NCBI GenBank assembly: GCA_946402315.1 | Contig: CAMIWC010000007.1 | Coordinates: 1-63,943, forward strand | Length of the DNA stretch: 63,943 nucleotides | DNA from: an uncultured Clostridium sp. | GTDB lineage: Bacteria > Bacillota_I > Bacilli_A > RF39 > UBA660 | Direction of reading: 5' to 3' | In this document: piece by piece, positions 45,415 to 54,800 of the stretch | How the letters are laid out: each line of letters starts with the position of its first letter | How positions within the stretch are numbered: position 1 is the first letter of the stretch | Program-made: the position numbers and the translations under genes | Notes under the pieces: model-generated | Databases searched by the model: none | Told to the model about the DNA's origin: nothing | Seen by the model: only the letters and a program-made list of their open reading frames with translations

Positions 45415-45630
45415 ATGAAAAATTTAAATCTAGATGATCCTATTACTAAATTAGGATTAAATGATACAGTTACTAATATTTTAAATGAGAATGATATAAA
45501 TACAATTGATGAACTTTGGAAGTTAAAAAGAAAAGATTTAAAAGGGTTTAATTTAACAAGTGAACAAATAAATCATGTTATTATAAAGATGCAATTAAAA
45601 GGTATTGATCTTAATCATAAAAAATATTAA
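45415..45630 (+). CDS. Free-standing RNA polymerase alpha C-terminal-domain-like protein
   Basis: 71 residues. LGLNDTVTNILNENDINTIDELWKLKRKDLKGFNLTSEQINHV aligns by eye with the helix-hairpin-helix domain at the end of RpoA (LxLSVRSxNxLKRAGINTVEEL...DLLKIRNxGxKSLEEIxxKL), and the tail IKMQLKGIDLN matches the end of that domain. There is no room for the dimerising N-terminal domain. It could bind DNA or a transcription factor like an alpha-CTD, or be a generic HhH protein; function is inference. SD AGTAGGTAATATT. A CCATTT-G-AAATGG inverted repeat lies between promoter and start. Codon use resembles its neighbours. Confidence 0.75.
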   Translation: MKNLNLDDPITKLGLNDTVTNILNENDINTIDELWKLKRKDLKGFNLTSEQINHVIIKMQLKGIDLNHKKY

Positions 45631-45649
45631 GATTTAATATCTTTTTTTT
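45623..45649 (+). terminator. Intrinsic terminator
   Basis: ATATTAA/TTAATAT stem around the stop codon, followed by CTTTTTTTTATT. Confidence 0.7.
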
Positions 45650-45702
45650 ATTATTTATGATACAATTTATTAGTCTAAAAACTTAAAGAAAGGAGAATTA
45701 AT

Positions 45703-47361
45703 TTGAGTAAAATAAAAATATTTAGTCTAGGTGGACTAAATGAAAATGGTAAAAATATGTATGTTGTCGAAGTAGACAAAGATATATTTGTTTTTGATGC
45801 GGGTTTAAAATATGAAAATGATAGAGCTTTAGGTGTAGATTATATATTACCAGATTACACTTATCTAAAAGATAATAAGAAGAGAATTAAAGGATTTTTC
45901 TTAACTCATGGACATGATAGTAATATGGGTGCGATGGCTGATATATTAGCAGATCCTGATATGAATAAAATAGATGTATATGCTACTAAGTATACATTAG
46001 AAGTATTAAAGAAAGATTTAGAAGAAGCTAATGTAAAATGTAAGACTTTAAAGGAAATAAGACCACATAGTAAGATTACTTTTGGTAAAAATATTATATT
46101 CCCTATAAGTGTAACTCATTCTATACCAGATGCAGTAGCCTTTGTACTTTATACAAAAGATGGTGCTATTGTTTATACTGGAGACTTTGTCTTTGATTCA
46201 ACTATGTTAGGTAATTATAAAACTGATATAGGTAAACTTGCTTATGTAGGTAAACAAGGTGTACTTTGTTTGTTATGTGAATCTATTTATGCTGAAAGAG
46301 AAGGACATACTAGTCCTCATAATAGAGTATATTCTGTTATTAAAGATGTATTTTCTAAGACCCAAGATCGTGTAATATGTACAGTAGAAAGCTGTCATAT
46401 ATATCGTATCCAAGAAGTATTAAATGCTGTTGCTAAAACTAGAAAAACAGTAATTATTATGGGTAAGAATCTACAAGATTTAGTAAATAAATCTATTGAT
46501 TTAGGTTATATTGATTTCAATAAAGAATTAATTGGGGATTTAAGTAACTTAGATGATAAAAATGTAGTAGTACTTGTTTGTGATGAAAAAGAAAAACCAT
46601 ATATGAATCTAGAACGTATTACTCGTGGATTTGACAAATATATTAAATTAAAAGAAAGTGATACAGTTTTTATTGCAGAACCACCTACAGATGGTGATGA
46701 AAAACGTTTTGCTTTACTTATGGATGAACTAGCTATGGCTGGAGTAAATACTGTATCTTTATCTAGTAAAATTCACTTATCTCATCATGCATCACAAGAA
46801 GATTTAATGCTTATGATTAATTTGATGAATCCAAAATACTATTTTCCAGTTAGAGGAGAGTATCGTCATCAAGTAATGAATGCTGAACTAGCTGAAAGAT
46901 TAGGTATACCTAAAGAAAATATTATTCTTAAACAAAATGGAGATGTAGTCCTATTTGAAAATGGTAAATTAGTTGAAACTGACGCTAGAATTGAAACTGA
47001 TGAAATCTTAATAGATGGAAAGAGTCAAGGAGATATAGGAGACTTAGTTCTTAAAGATCGTGAAATGCTTGGTTCAAATGGTATTGTTATTATCAGCTGT
47101 ACTTTAGATAAAAAAACAAAAGAAATTTTAAGTGGTCCAGAAGTACTAACTAGAGGATTTGTCTATGTTAAAGAAAATGGAGAACTACTTCATGAAACTC
47201 AAGAAATATCTGAAGAAATAATTAAAGATAATATAGATTATAATAATAAAACAGTAGATTATAATAATATTAAAAATGAAATAAGAAATGTTCTAAGTAA
47301 GCATTATTATAAAGAATTAGATGGTAAACCAATGGTTATTACCATAATACAAGAAGTATAA
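45703..47361 (+). CDS. RNase J-family protein lacking several zinc ligands (RNase J2-like)
   Basis: 552 residues with the RNase J layout: metallo-beta-lactamase, beta-CASP and C-terminal domains. The start is TTG after AAAGGAGAA. The catalytic HxHxDH motif is HGHDSN (69-74): His69 and His71 remain, but the Asp-His pair is Ser73-Asn74. His139 (VTHS) and Asp161 (YTGDF) are present. The PVHGE motif near the end is PVRGE, with Arg384 in place of the last zinc ligand. The second zinc site is therefore lost, as in degenerate RNase J2 proteins that act with an active RNase J1. HASQEDLMLMINLM is otherwise well kept. No second RNase J gene is in the window. Monocistronic. Confidence 0.9.
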   Translation: MSKIKIFSLGGLNENGKNMYVVEVDKDIFVFDAGLKYENDRALGVDYILPDYTYLKDNKKRIKGFFLTHGHDSNMGAMADILADPDMNKIDVYATKYTLEVLKKDLEEANVKCKTLKEIRPHSKITFGKNIIFPISVTHSIPDAVAFVLYTKDGAIVYTGDFVFDSTMLGNYKTDIGKLAYVGKQGVLCLLCESIYAEREGHTSPHNRVYSVIKDVFSKTQDRVICTVESCHIYRIQEVLNAVAKTRKTVIIMGKNLQDLVNKSIDLGYIDFNKELIGDLSNLDDKNVVVLVCDEKEKPYMNLERITRGFDKYIKLKESDTVFIAEPPTDGDEKRFALLMDELAMAGVNTVSLSSKIHLSHHASQEDLMLMINLMNPKYYFPVRGEYRHQVMNAELAERLGIPKENIILKQNGDVVLFENGKLVETDARIETDEILIDGKSQGDIGDLVLKDREMLGSNGIVIISCTLDKKTKEILSGPEVLTRGFVYVKENGELLHETQEISEEIIKDNIDYNNKTVDYNNIKNEIRNVLSKHYYKELDGKPMVITIIQEV

Positions 47362-47378
47362 AATATACTTCTTTTTCT
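47352..47378 (+). terminator. Intrinsic terminator
   Basis: AGAAGTATA/TATACTTCT stem, tail TTTTCTTTT, overlapping the stop codon. Confidence 0.85.
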
Positions 47379-47421
47379 TTTAAGTGAAATAGATATTTGA
47401 TAGAATTAAATTGGTGATATT

Positions 47422-47949
47422 ATGAAAAAGAAATCTAAAAATATACATGATATGAACTATTTATATAAAGTTAAGACATCTATTGAAGAAAAAGATTTTA
47501 TTAAATATCAAAAGTTTTTTATAAATATAATAAATAAAGGAATAATAGGAGAAGTAATAATAATCTTTCTAGCAATATTGGTATTATTATTTGAAATATA
47601 TCGTAAAAACATAGTTCTTATAATAATATCGGTTTTATTTATTATTATTTATCCAATTATGTTAGATTTATCTTTAAAGAAACAAATTAAAAGAATGTAT
47701 AAGAATAATTTTAGAGTAAATAATAAAGAAGTAGATATTTACTTTTATAAAGATTATATTGATAGTCAATTTGGATTCTTTAATAATAAGATTAAATATG
47801 AAGATATTAAATATACTTATGAATTAAATAAATATATTTATATTTTTGTTGATAATAATTTATCTCTAATATTAAAAAAGAATAATTTAAAAAAAGAAGT
47901 AATAGATTTTATAAAAGAAAAAACTAAGTATAAGAGGTTTTATTTATGA
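47422..47949 (+). CDS. YcxB-like membrane protein
   Basis: 175 residues. After a soluble N-terminus (YKVKTSIEEKDFIKYQKFF) come two membrane spans (about 45-64 and 67-85). A C-terminal cytoplasmic beta-rich domain follows, with YKDYIDSQFGFFNNKIKYEDIKYTYELNKYIYIFVDNN. This is the pattern of the YcxB-like C-terminal domain found in many Firmicute membrane proteins; function unknown. It overlaps the next gene by 4 bp (ATGA), so it is translationally coupled to the DUF3267 protein. SD GGTGATATT. Very AT-rich codon use (many AAT/ATA). Confidence 0.78.
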   Translation: MKKKSKNIHDMNYLYKVKTSIEEKDFIKYQKFFINIINKGIIGEVIIIFLAILVLLFEIYRKNIVLIIISVLFIIIYPIMLDLSLKKQIKRMYKNNFRVNNKEVDIYFYKDYIDSQFGFFNNKIKYEDIKYTYELNKYIYIFVDNNLSLILKKNNLKKEVIDFIKEKTKYKRFYL

Positions 47950-48617
47950 ATTATTATAATTTTAAAATGAAATTAGTATTTATGAATGTAGTTGCGATTT
48001 TCTTCGCAATAATAATTTTATATATTAATTCTTTATTTGGTTATGGTGAAGCATTTAGTAATTTAGAACCTGTGTCTCTTATTTATATGATTTTATGGAT
48101 GGGATTGCATGAACTTCTTCATGGAGTAGGATTTATGGCTTTAGGAGAAGCTCATCTAAAAGATATTTATATAGGTGCATATATAGAAAAAGGAATCTTT
48201 TATTGTATGTGTAAGAATAAGATTTCTAAGAAGAATATTTTATTAGCTTTATTATTCCCATTATTCTTAATTGGTATTATTACATATATCATTGGAATTA
48301 TTATAAATAATAATCTATTAATTTTCTTATCTATTGTTAATATTATAGGTGCGATAGGAGATATTTTAATGTTTATTGATATCGTTAGAATGCCTAAAGA
48401 TATTTATTATTTAGACTTAGATGATGCGACTGGTCTTACTATATTAAGTAAGTCTAATTTAACTAAAAAGAAGTATTTATCATTCTATTTATCTACTTCC
48501 GGTAAGTATAATGATTCAATGAGAGGGACTAATACTAAGCATATTACTATTACTAAAACTTCATACGCATTTATTATTTTTTTAATAATACTATATATCT
48601 TCAGTTTGCTTGATTGA
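47946..48617 (+). CDS. Putative membrane zincin, DUF3267 family
   Basis: 223 residues with about five membrane spans. The zinc-protease-like motif HELLHGVGF sits in the second span region (about 53-61). It is the HExxH-like signature of DUF3267 proteins (HE.xH, here HELLH), a family related to site-2-type membrane metallopeptidases; the catalytic role is inferred. A mid-protein YCMCKNKISKKNILLALLFP matches the family pattern of a short hairpin after the first spans. The end carries a Thr/Lys-rich loop followed by a final span. It overlaps the YcxB-like gene by 4 bp and ends in TGA. No partner substrate is evident. Confidence 0.82.
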   Translation: MNYYNFKMKLVFMNVVAIFFAIIILYINSLFGYGEAFSNLEPVSLIYMILWMGLHELLHGVGFMALGEAHLKDIYIGAYIEKGIFYCMCKNKISKKNILLALLFPLFLIGIITYIIGIIINNNLLIFLSIVNIIGAIGDILMFIDIVRMPKDIYYLDLDDATGLTILSKSNLTKKKYLSFYLSTSGKYNDSMRGTNTKHITITKTSYAFIIFLIILYIFSLLD

Positions 48618-48659
48618 TATTAAAATTTAAACTATAATAATATTGTTCGAGGTGAAAAA

Positions 48660-49226
48660 ATGAGTTTGATAGTATATAGGATAATGACACCAATAGTAAA
48701 GCCATTATTCTATCTTATATATAGACCTAAAGTATATGGAAAAGAAAACATTCCTAAGAAAGGACCATTTCTTTTAGTATCTAATCATAAAAATAATATG
48801 GATAGTCCTGCTATATATTCTACTAATAGAAGAGTAATCCATTTTATGGCTAAAGATGAATTATTAAAAGGAAAACTTGGATGGGCTTTTAAAGGAATGG
48901 GATTAATTCCAGTTAATAGAAGAGAAAAAGATCATAATGCTATACCAATGGCAATAGATACTTTAAATAAAGGAGAAGCAGTAGTAATATTTCCTGAAGG
49001 TACTTTTAATAAAACAGATGATGTTGTAGCTCCTTTTAAAATAGGGGCAGTAAAAATTGCTCATGATGCTAAAGTACCAATTGTACCAGTAGCGCTTATA
49101 GGAGATTATAAATTTCCTAAAAGATTTGTTATGAAATATGGAAAACCTTATTATGTAAAAAGTGATGATTTAGATAAAGAAAATGAAAAGTTAATGAAAA
49201 TTATTTCTAAAATGTTGACAGAATAG
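48660..49226 (+). CDS. plsC: PlsC-type 1-acyl-glycerol-3-phosphate acyltransferase
   Basis: Adds the second acyl chain to lysophosphatidate. 188 residues, short but complete. An N-terminal hydrophobic segment (ITPIVKPLFYLIYRP-like) precedes the HX4D catalytic motif NHKNNMDSP, the GLIPVNR block II, FPEGTFNKTDD (block III) and VPIVPVALIGDY (block IV). SD CGAGGTGA. It is 10 bp from the acyl-CoA ligase gene, which is 8 bp from a second acyltransferase. The three form one operon that resembles a split version of the Aas acyltransferase/acyl-ACP synthetase (inference). Confidence 0.9.
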   Translation: MSLIVYRIMTPIVKPLFYLIYRPKVYGKENIPKKGPFLLVSNHKNNMDSPAIYSTNRRVIHFMAKDELLKGKLGWAFKGMGLIPVNRREKDHNAIPMAIDTLNKGEAVVIFPEGTFNKTDDVVAPFKIGAVKIAHDAKVPIVPVALIGDYKFPKRFVMKYGKPYYVKSDDLDKENEKLMKIISKMLTE

Positions 49227-49236
49227 AGGATTTAAT

Positions 49237-50958
49237 ATGGGAATTGTAGAAAAACTAAAACAAATAAGAAAACCAAAAGCCCCATGGAAGCATTACTATC
49301 CAAAAGGGAAAGATACAATTAAGATTCCTGAAGAATCTTTATATGATTATTTTGAAAAGAAAGCACTTATGAATTTAGATGCACCTTGTTATGAATACTT
49401 TGGTACTACTAAAACATATAGAGAATTTTTAAAAGATATTGATAGAGTAGCAAAAGCTTATAAAGCACTTGGTATTAGACCAGGAGATGTAGTAACAATT
49501 TTAATGCCTAATACTCCTGAATCTATCGCATCATTCTTTGCATTAAATAAGATAGGTGCAATCTCTAATATGGTTCATCCATTATCTGGAGAACAAGAAA
49601 TAAAGTATTATATTAATTCTACTAAGAGTGTTGTATTACTTGCTATCGATATGTGCTATGATAAGGTTAAAAATATTATTGGAGATACTGATGTTTATAA
49701 AGTAGTTCTTGTTTCTGTTAAAGAATCAATGCCATTTTATTTAAGATGGGGTTATCAGTTAACTAAAGGACGTAAAGTAAATAAACCTAAAGGTAATATC
49801 GAGTATATGTACTGGGAAGACTTTATGAAGAATAGTAGTATTTATAGTGGTAAATATATTGTTCATTCTAAACCTGAAGATATCGCAGTTATTTTACATA
49901 GTGGTGGTACTACTGGTAAACCTAAAGGAATTGCTATTAAAAATAGAAGTTTTACAGCATTAATTGAACAAGCTAGAGTTGTTATGCCTGACATTGGAGT
50001 AGGAGATAGTACTTTATCTATTCTTCCAATATTCCATGGATTTGGACTTCAAATATGTATATATAAACCACTTTGTTTTGGAGAAAAAGCTATTATTAGA
50101 CCAAATGCTGATAATCTTGCCAAATTAGTTGCTAAGACTAAACCTACGACTATTTTGGGAGTTCCAACTTTATTTGAAAATTTAATGAATAATCTTAAGA
50201 AAGATGTAGATCTATCAAATGTTAAATGGATTATTGCCGGTGGAGATAGTGTTAAACCTTCTCTAGAAGCTCAAATAAATGATTTTCTAAGAAGTCATGG
50301 AGCAAGTGTTAGATTAACTGCTGGTTATGGTATGAGTGAATCTTTGGGGGCTACAATATTCTCGTTCGGTGATAATAATAAACCTGGATGTATGGGAATA
50401 CCTCTTCCTAGTAACTATGTTAAGTTAGTAAAGCCTGGTACTCATGAAGAAGTAGCAGTAGGAGAAGATGGAGAACTTTGTTTAACAGGACCTACTGTTA
50501 TGGCTGGTTATATCGATAATGATGAAGATAATAATACAACATTACAATTACATGATGATGGTTATATATGGCTTCACAGCGGTGATATCGCTTGTATGGA
50601 TGAAGATGGAGTATTCTTCTACAAACAAAGATTAAAACGTATGATAATAAGTAGTGGGTATAATGTTTATCCATCACAAATTGAAGATGTTATTGAAAAA
50701 CACCCTGCAGTACTTAACTGTAGTGTAGTAGGAATTCCTCATAAATATAAGATGGAAGTTGCTAAAGCATATATCGTTTTAAAAGAAGGATATTCACCAT
50801 CACTTGAATTAAAACAAGATATTAAAGAATTATGTAAAAAGAACTTAGCAGTTTACTCAGTTCCTAAAGAATATGAGTTTAGAAAAAGTTTACCAAAGAC
50901 TCTTTTAGGTAAAATTGATTATAAAAAATTAGAGAAAGAAAATGAAGATGAAGAATAG
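49237..50958 (+). CDS. AMP-forming acyl-CoA/acyl-ACP ligase
   Basis: Activates a carboxylic acid, probably a fatty acid, through an acyl-adenylate. 573 residues. It has the ANL-superfamily motifs: LHSGGTTGKPKGIAI (P-loop), the FHGFGLQI region, GYGMSES (motif A5), YIWLHSGDIACMDEDGVFFY (A7) and KRMIISSGYNVYPSQIE (A8). The C-terminal catalytic Lys is in KTLLGKIDYKK. Substrate cannot be read from the sequence; the flanking PlsC-type genes favour long-chain fatty acids. Alternatives are other carboxylic-acid ligases. SD GAGGATTT. It is sandwiched between two acyltransferases in the same operon. Confidence 0.88.
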   Translation: MGIVEKLKQIRKPKAPWKHYYPKGKDTIKIPEESLYDYFEKKALMNLDAPCYEYFGTTKTYREFLKDIDRVAKAYKALGIRPGDVVTILMPNTPESIASFFALNKIGAISNMVHPLSGEQEIKYYINSTKSVVLLAIDMCYDKVKNIIGDTDVYKVVLVSVKESMPFYLRWGYQLTKGRKVNKPKGNIEYMYWEDFMKNSSIYSGKYIVHSKPEDIAVILHSGGTTGKPKGIAIKNRSFTALIEQARVVMPDIGVGDSTLSILPIFHGFGLQICIYKPLCFGEKAIIRPNADNLAKLVAKTKPTTILGVPTLFENLMNNLKKDVDLSNVKWIIAGGDSVKPSLEAQINDFLRSHGASVRLTAGYGMSESLGATIFSFGDNNKPGCMGIPLPSNYVKLVKPGTHEEVAVGEDGELCLTGPTVMAGYIDNDEDNNTTLQLHDDGYIWLHSGDIACMDEDGVFFYKQRLKRMIISSGYNVYPSQIEDVIEKHPAVLNCSVVGIPHKYKMEVAKAYIVLKEGYSPSLELKQDIKELCKKNLAVYSVPKEYEFRKSLPKTLLGKIDYKKLEKENEDEE

Positions 50959-50966
50959 GTGATTTT

Positions 50967-51827
50967 ATGGTTACAATGAACAAAAATAAAGGAAGACCAT
51001 TTTATATGTTTTGTAGATTTATTTTAGGAGGTATATTTAAAATATATTATCATCCTAAAATATATGGAAGAGAAAATATTCCTAAAAAAGGAAGTATTGT
51101 ACTAACAGGAAACCATAAACATGTAATGGATCAATGTAGTGTAATTGTTTCAACAAGAAGAATGACTCATTGGATGGCTAAAAAAGAATATTTTGATAAT
51201 AAAAAAGTAGCTTGGTTCTTTAAAGGATCTGGATGTATTAGTGTAAATAGAGCTATTCATGATGAAGAAGCTAAAGAAAAAGCTTTATCTATTCTAAATC
51301 AAGGTGGTGCTTTTGGACTTTTCTGTGAAGGAACAAGAAACGAAATAACTTGTAAAGAAGATAAGATTGATGAAGTATATGGAATTGTAAAAGATTTATA
51401 TACAAGAGAGGAACTTATTAGTAAATTAAAAGGAAAAGGATACAAATTTACTCAAGTAGAAGCATTAATGGATCTTAATAAAAAGAAAGTAATTTCTAAA
51501 AAAGAATTAAAAGAATATGTATTAGATCCTGATAATAGTCTTCTTAAATTATTAAAAGAAAAAAAGATTAAACAAGAAGACTATGATAAATCTTTGTTAA
51601 TGCCACTTAAGTTTGGAGCTGTATCAATGGCATCAAAAACAGACTCATATATTATTCCATTTGGTACAAGCGGTGATTATAAATTTAGAAGTAAAAACTT
51701 AACTATAGTAATTGGTAAACCTTTTAAAGTTGGTAAAATGTCTTTAGAAGAAGCTAATGAAAAATTAGCTAAAGAAATAACATCTTTAATGAAACAAGGT
51801 CCAAAATTAAGAGAAAAAAAGAAATAA
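50967..51827 (+). CDS. PlsC-family acyltransferase with a ~75-residue insert
   Basis: 286 residues. It shares its plan with the first acyltransferase of the operon: HX4D motif GNHKHVMDQ (His50, Asp55), SGCISVNR, the FCEGTRN block (119-125) and YIIPFGTSGDYKF. Between EGTRN and LMPLKFGAVSMA, where the short paralogue has about ten residues, lies an extra segment (about 127-210). It is charged and helical (YTREELISKLKGKGYKFTQ, ISKKELKEYVLDPDNSLLK). The active-site blocks are intact, so the insert may bind a partner or acyl donor (inference). SD AGGTGAT overlaps the end of the ligase gene. Terminator directly after the stop. Confidence 0.85.
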   Translation: MVTMNKNKGRPFYMFCRFILGGIFKIYYHPKIYGRENIPKKGSIVLTGNHKHVMDQCSVIVSTRRMTHWMAKKEYFDNKKVAWFFKGSGCISVNRAIHDEEAKEKALSILNQGGAFGLFCEGTRNEITCKEDKIDEVYGIVKDLYTREELISKLKGKGYKFTQVEALMDLNKKKVISKKELKEYVLDPDNSLLKLLKEKKIKQEDYDKSLLMPLKFGAVSMASKTDSYIIPFGTSGDYKFRSKNLTIVIGKPFKVGKMSLEEANEKLAKEITSLMKQGPKLREKKK

Positions 51828-51846
51828 TCATATTTCTTTTTTTTTA
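51814..51846 (+). terminator. Intrinsic terminator of the acyltransferase operon
   Basis: AAAAGAAATA/TATTTCTTTT stem, loop ATCA, tail TTTTTTATATT. Confidence 0.85.
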
Positions 51847-51851
51847 TATTT

Positions 51852-51860
51852 TGATATAAT
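51852..51860 (+). promoter_or_regulatory. Extended -10 promoter of the giant pilin gene
   Basis: TGA-TATAAT, 19 bp before the ATG. Confidence 0.6.
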
Positions 51861-51879
51861 TGATATAGTAGGTGATGAT

Positions 51880-54800
51880 ATGAAGAATAGAGGATTCACA
51901 TTAATTGAAATGTTAGCCGTAGTAGTATTACTAGGGCTATTAATTGCGTTATTATTCCCAGCTATATCTAAATATATTATTGATACTAGGGACAATACTT
52001 ATGTCTTATATGAATCAAATATGAAAGTAGCTGCGAAAAATATGATGACAGATTGTTTAGAAACAAACGATAGAGTTTGTGTACCAGAATACAATCATCA
52101 TACGATAGTAACACTATCTGAACTAAACGCTACTGGATATTTAGATAGATTAAGAGATCCAAAAAATAGTGATAAGTTTTGTGATCCATTTAGAAGTTTC
52201 GTAGTTGTAAAAAATGATAGTGCAACTACTATTAATCTTACATATGAAGTATGTTTAGTATGTGGTGATTATCAAAAAGGAACATGTGAAGTAGATGATC
52301 CTTCAGATTGTCCTTTAGATCAAGATCAAGATGCTCCAATTTGTGGTTCAACAACAGGAGAATCTAGAACATGGACTAATAAAGATAAAACAATTACTGT
52401 AGGATGTAGTGATGAGTGTTCTGGGTGTGTTCAAGATGTCTTCTCTAAGAAAATAGATACTGATACAAAAACTACAACTATCGATATTGCAGATAAATCA
52501 GGAAAAACAACGGCTTGTAATGTGGATGCTTACGTTGATAAGACTCCACCAACATGTTCATTAACAGTAGTTGGTACTTTAGGAAATAATGGATGGTATA
52601 ATACAGAACCTAGACCAGTAGTTAAATTAACTGCCAAAGAAGATACATTAAGTGGATTATCAAGTTATGGTATGGGTACATCTAAACATATATTTGATTT
52701 TAATAAAAAGACTGAATTCCAAGTACAAGATGGTATAACAACAGTGTATGGATATGTAATAGATAATGCTGGTAATGTTGGTACATGTCAAGTTGAAGTG
52801 CGTTATGACCCAGTTCCGCCATCAGTTAAAACAGTTGATTATGGATATGTAGTATATCCTAAAGCAGATATTGCTTCTAAGAGCGAAAATACTGTTAGTT
52901 TAAGTAGTATAACAGGTGAATATGGAAATATTTATGGTGCTTATATCTATATGAAATCCGGTAATGGTGCTGTAGTAACTGTTAAAAATAATACAACTAC
53001 TCTTGGTACTATTACTGTTCCAAGTGCTACTTCTAAAGCTAGAGTATACTTTAATGCTGGATCTTATAATAAATTAAAATTTGTTTTTGAAGATGCTAAT
53101 CAAGTAAGTAAAATAGATCGAATAGAATTATTAACAAGAGATGGAACTAGTGGATTCTATACAAATCAAAATGTAACTTTATACATTAACAGTTCTGACT
53201 CTGTATCAGGGAAAGCATTGTACTCATTTAATGGAGGAATAACATTCCAAGAAGAAAATTATAAGACATATACAAAGAACGAAGTTGTTATCTTAGCTGC
53301 TTCAGATACTTCTGGTAATGTTAGTGAATTAGTTACTAAGACAATAGATAATATTGATAAAGTAGAACCTAAATGTACAGTTACATCAGGAAGTGCTACT
53401 GTAGTAACTCATGATAATGGATATTATTGGGAAAATGTACCAATGAAATTAACTAAAGATGATAATCCAGCAACTACCGATTATGCTATGTCTGGTACTA
53501 GAAGATTTGGATTAATTGCCAGTAACCAATTAACATATAATAATCTAGACGAAAATACACAAACTTTAGATACAAATGGTACTGTATGGTATGGATATGT
53601 TATAGACCGTGCTGGTAATACTAAAGAATGTGAACTTAATGTTAAAAAGGATACTCAAAATCCAGAATGTAATTTAAAATTAACTGGTACTCAAGGATTA
53701 GATCAATGGTATATATCTAATTCAGTAGATGTTACTTTTGATTACTATAGAGATAAAGATAAAGACTCTTCTCAATCTGGACTTGCTACTTATGATATAT
53801 CTTTATCAAATACTCCTTCTTATAATAAGACGACAAAATTAACACAAACTACAGATACAACAAGTGTAACTTATTATGGATATGTAAAAGATAAAGCAGG
53901 AAGAACTAATTCATGTAATATAACATTTAAGAAAGACTCAACTAAACCAATATGTACTATTACATCAACTGGTTCTCAAGGTACAAATAACTGGTATACA
54001 GGAAATGTAACAATTTCAATAACTAATACTGATGAAACATCATTAGTAAAAGAATGGGATTTAAAAGATACAAATAGTGCTTCATATAATAAGACTAATT
54101 CATTAACATTATCTACAGATACAACAAGTAAAACATATTATGGATTTGTAAAAGATAATGCTGGAAATACAAATACATGTAATCATACAGTTAAGAGAGA
54201 TAATACTGCTCCTACATGTTCGTTGAAGTTAGATGGAGATACAATAAATGTAGAAAGTTGGTATAGTGGTTCAACTGATGTATTATGGAATACCAAAGCA
54301 GATGCTACTAGTGGAGTAGCAGCGTTCCAAATAGATAAAAATAGTGGAACACCATCTTCATATGATGGTTCAACTTCTAAAACACAATCATCTGATATTG
54401 CTTCTGTAACATATTATGGACACGTTAAAGATAATGCTGGAAAAACTGGAAGTTGTCAGATTACGTTTAAAGTAGATAGTGTTAAACCAACATGTTCTAT
54501 ATCTGTTACATCAGGAACTAAAGGAGATAATAACTGGTATGTAACTGATGTAAAAGTTGGTATTTCAAATCAAAAAGATCAAAGTGGAACTATAAATAGT
54601 GGTGTTGAAAGTTATGGAGTTGGAACTTCACAAACTCTTGATAATTCTACATCGAAGACTAGAACAACAGATGGAAATTCTATTACTTATCGTTGTTATG
54701 TTCGTGATAAAGCGGGTAATGTTGGTACTAACTCAGTAACATTTAAACGTGATGCTACTGCTCCTACATGTGCTTTAAGTGTAACAAGTTCAGGAGTATC

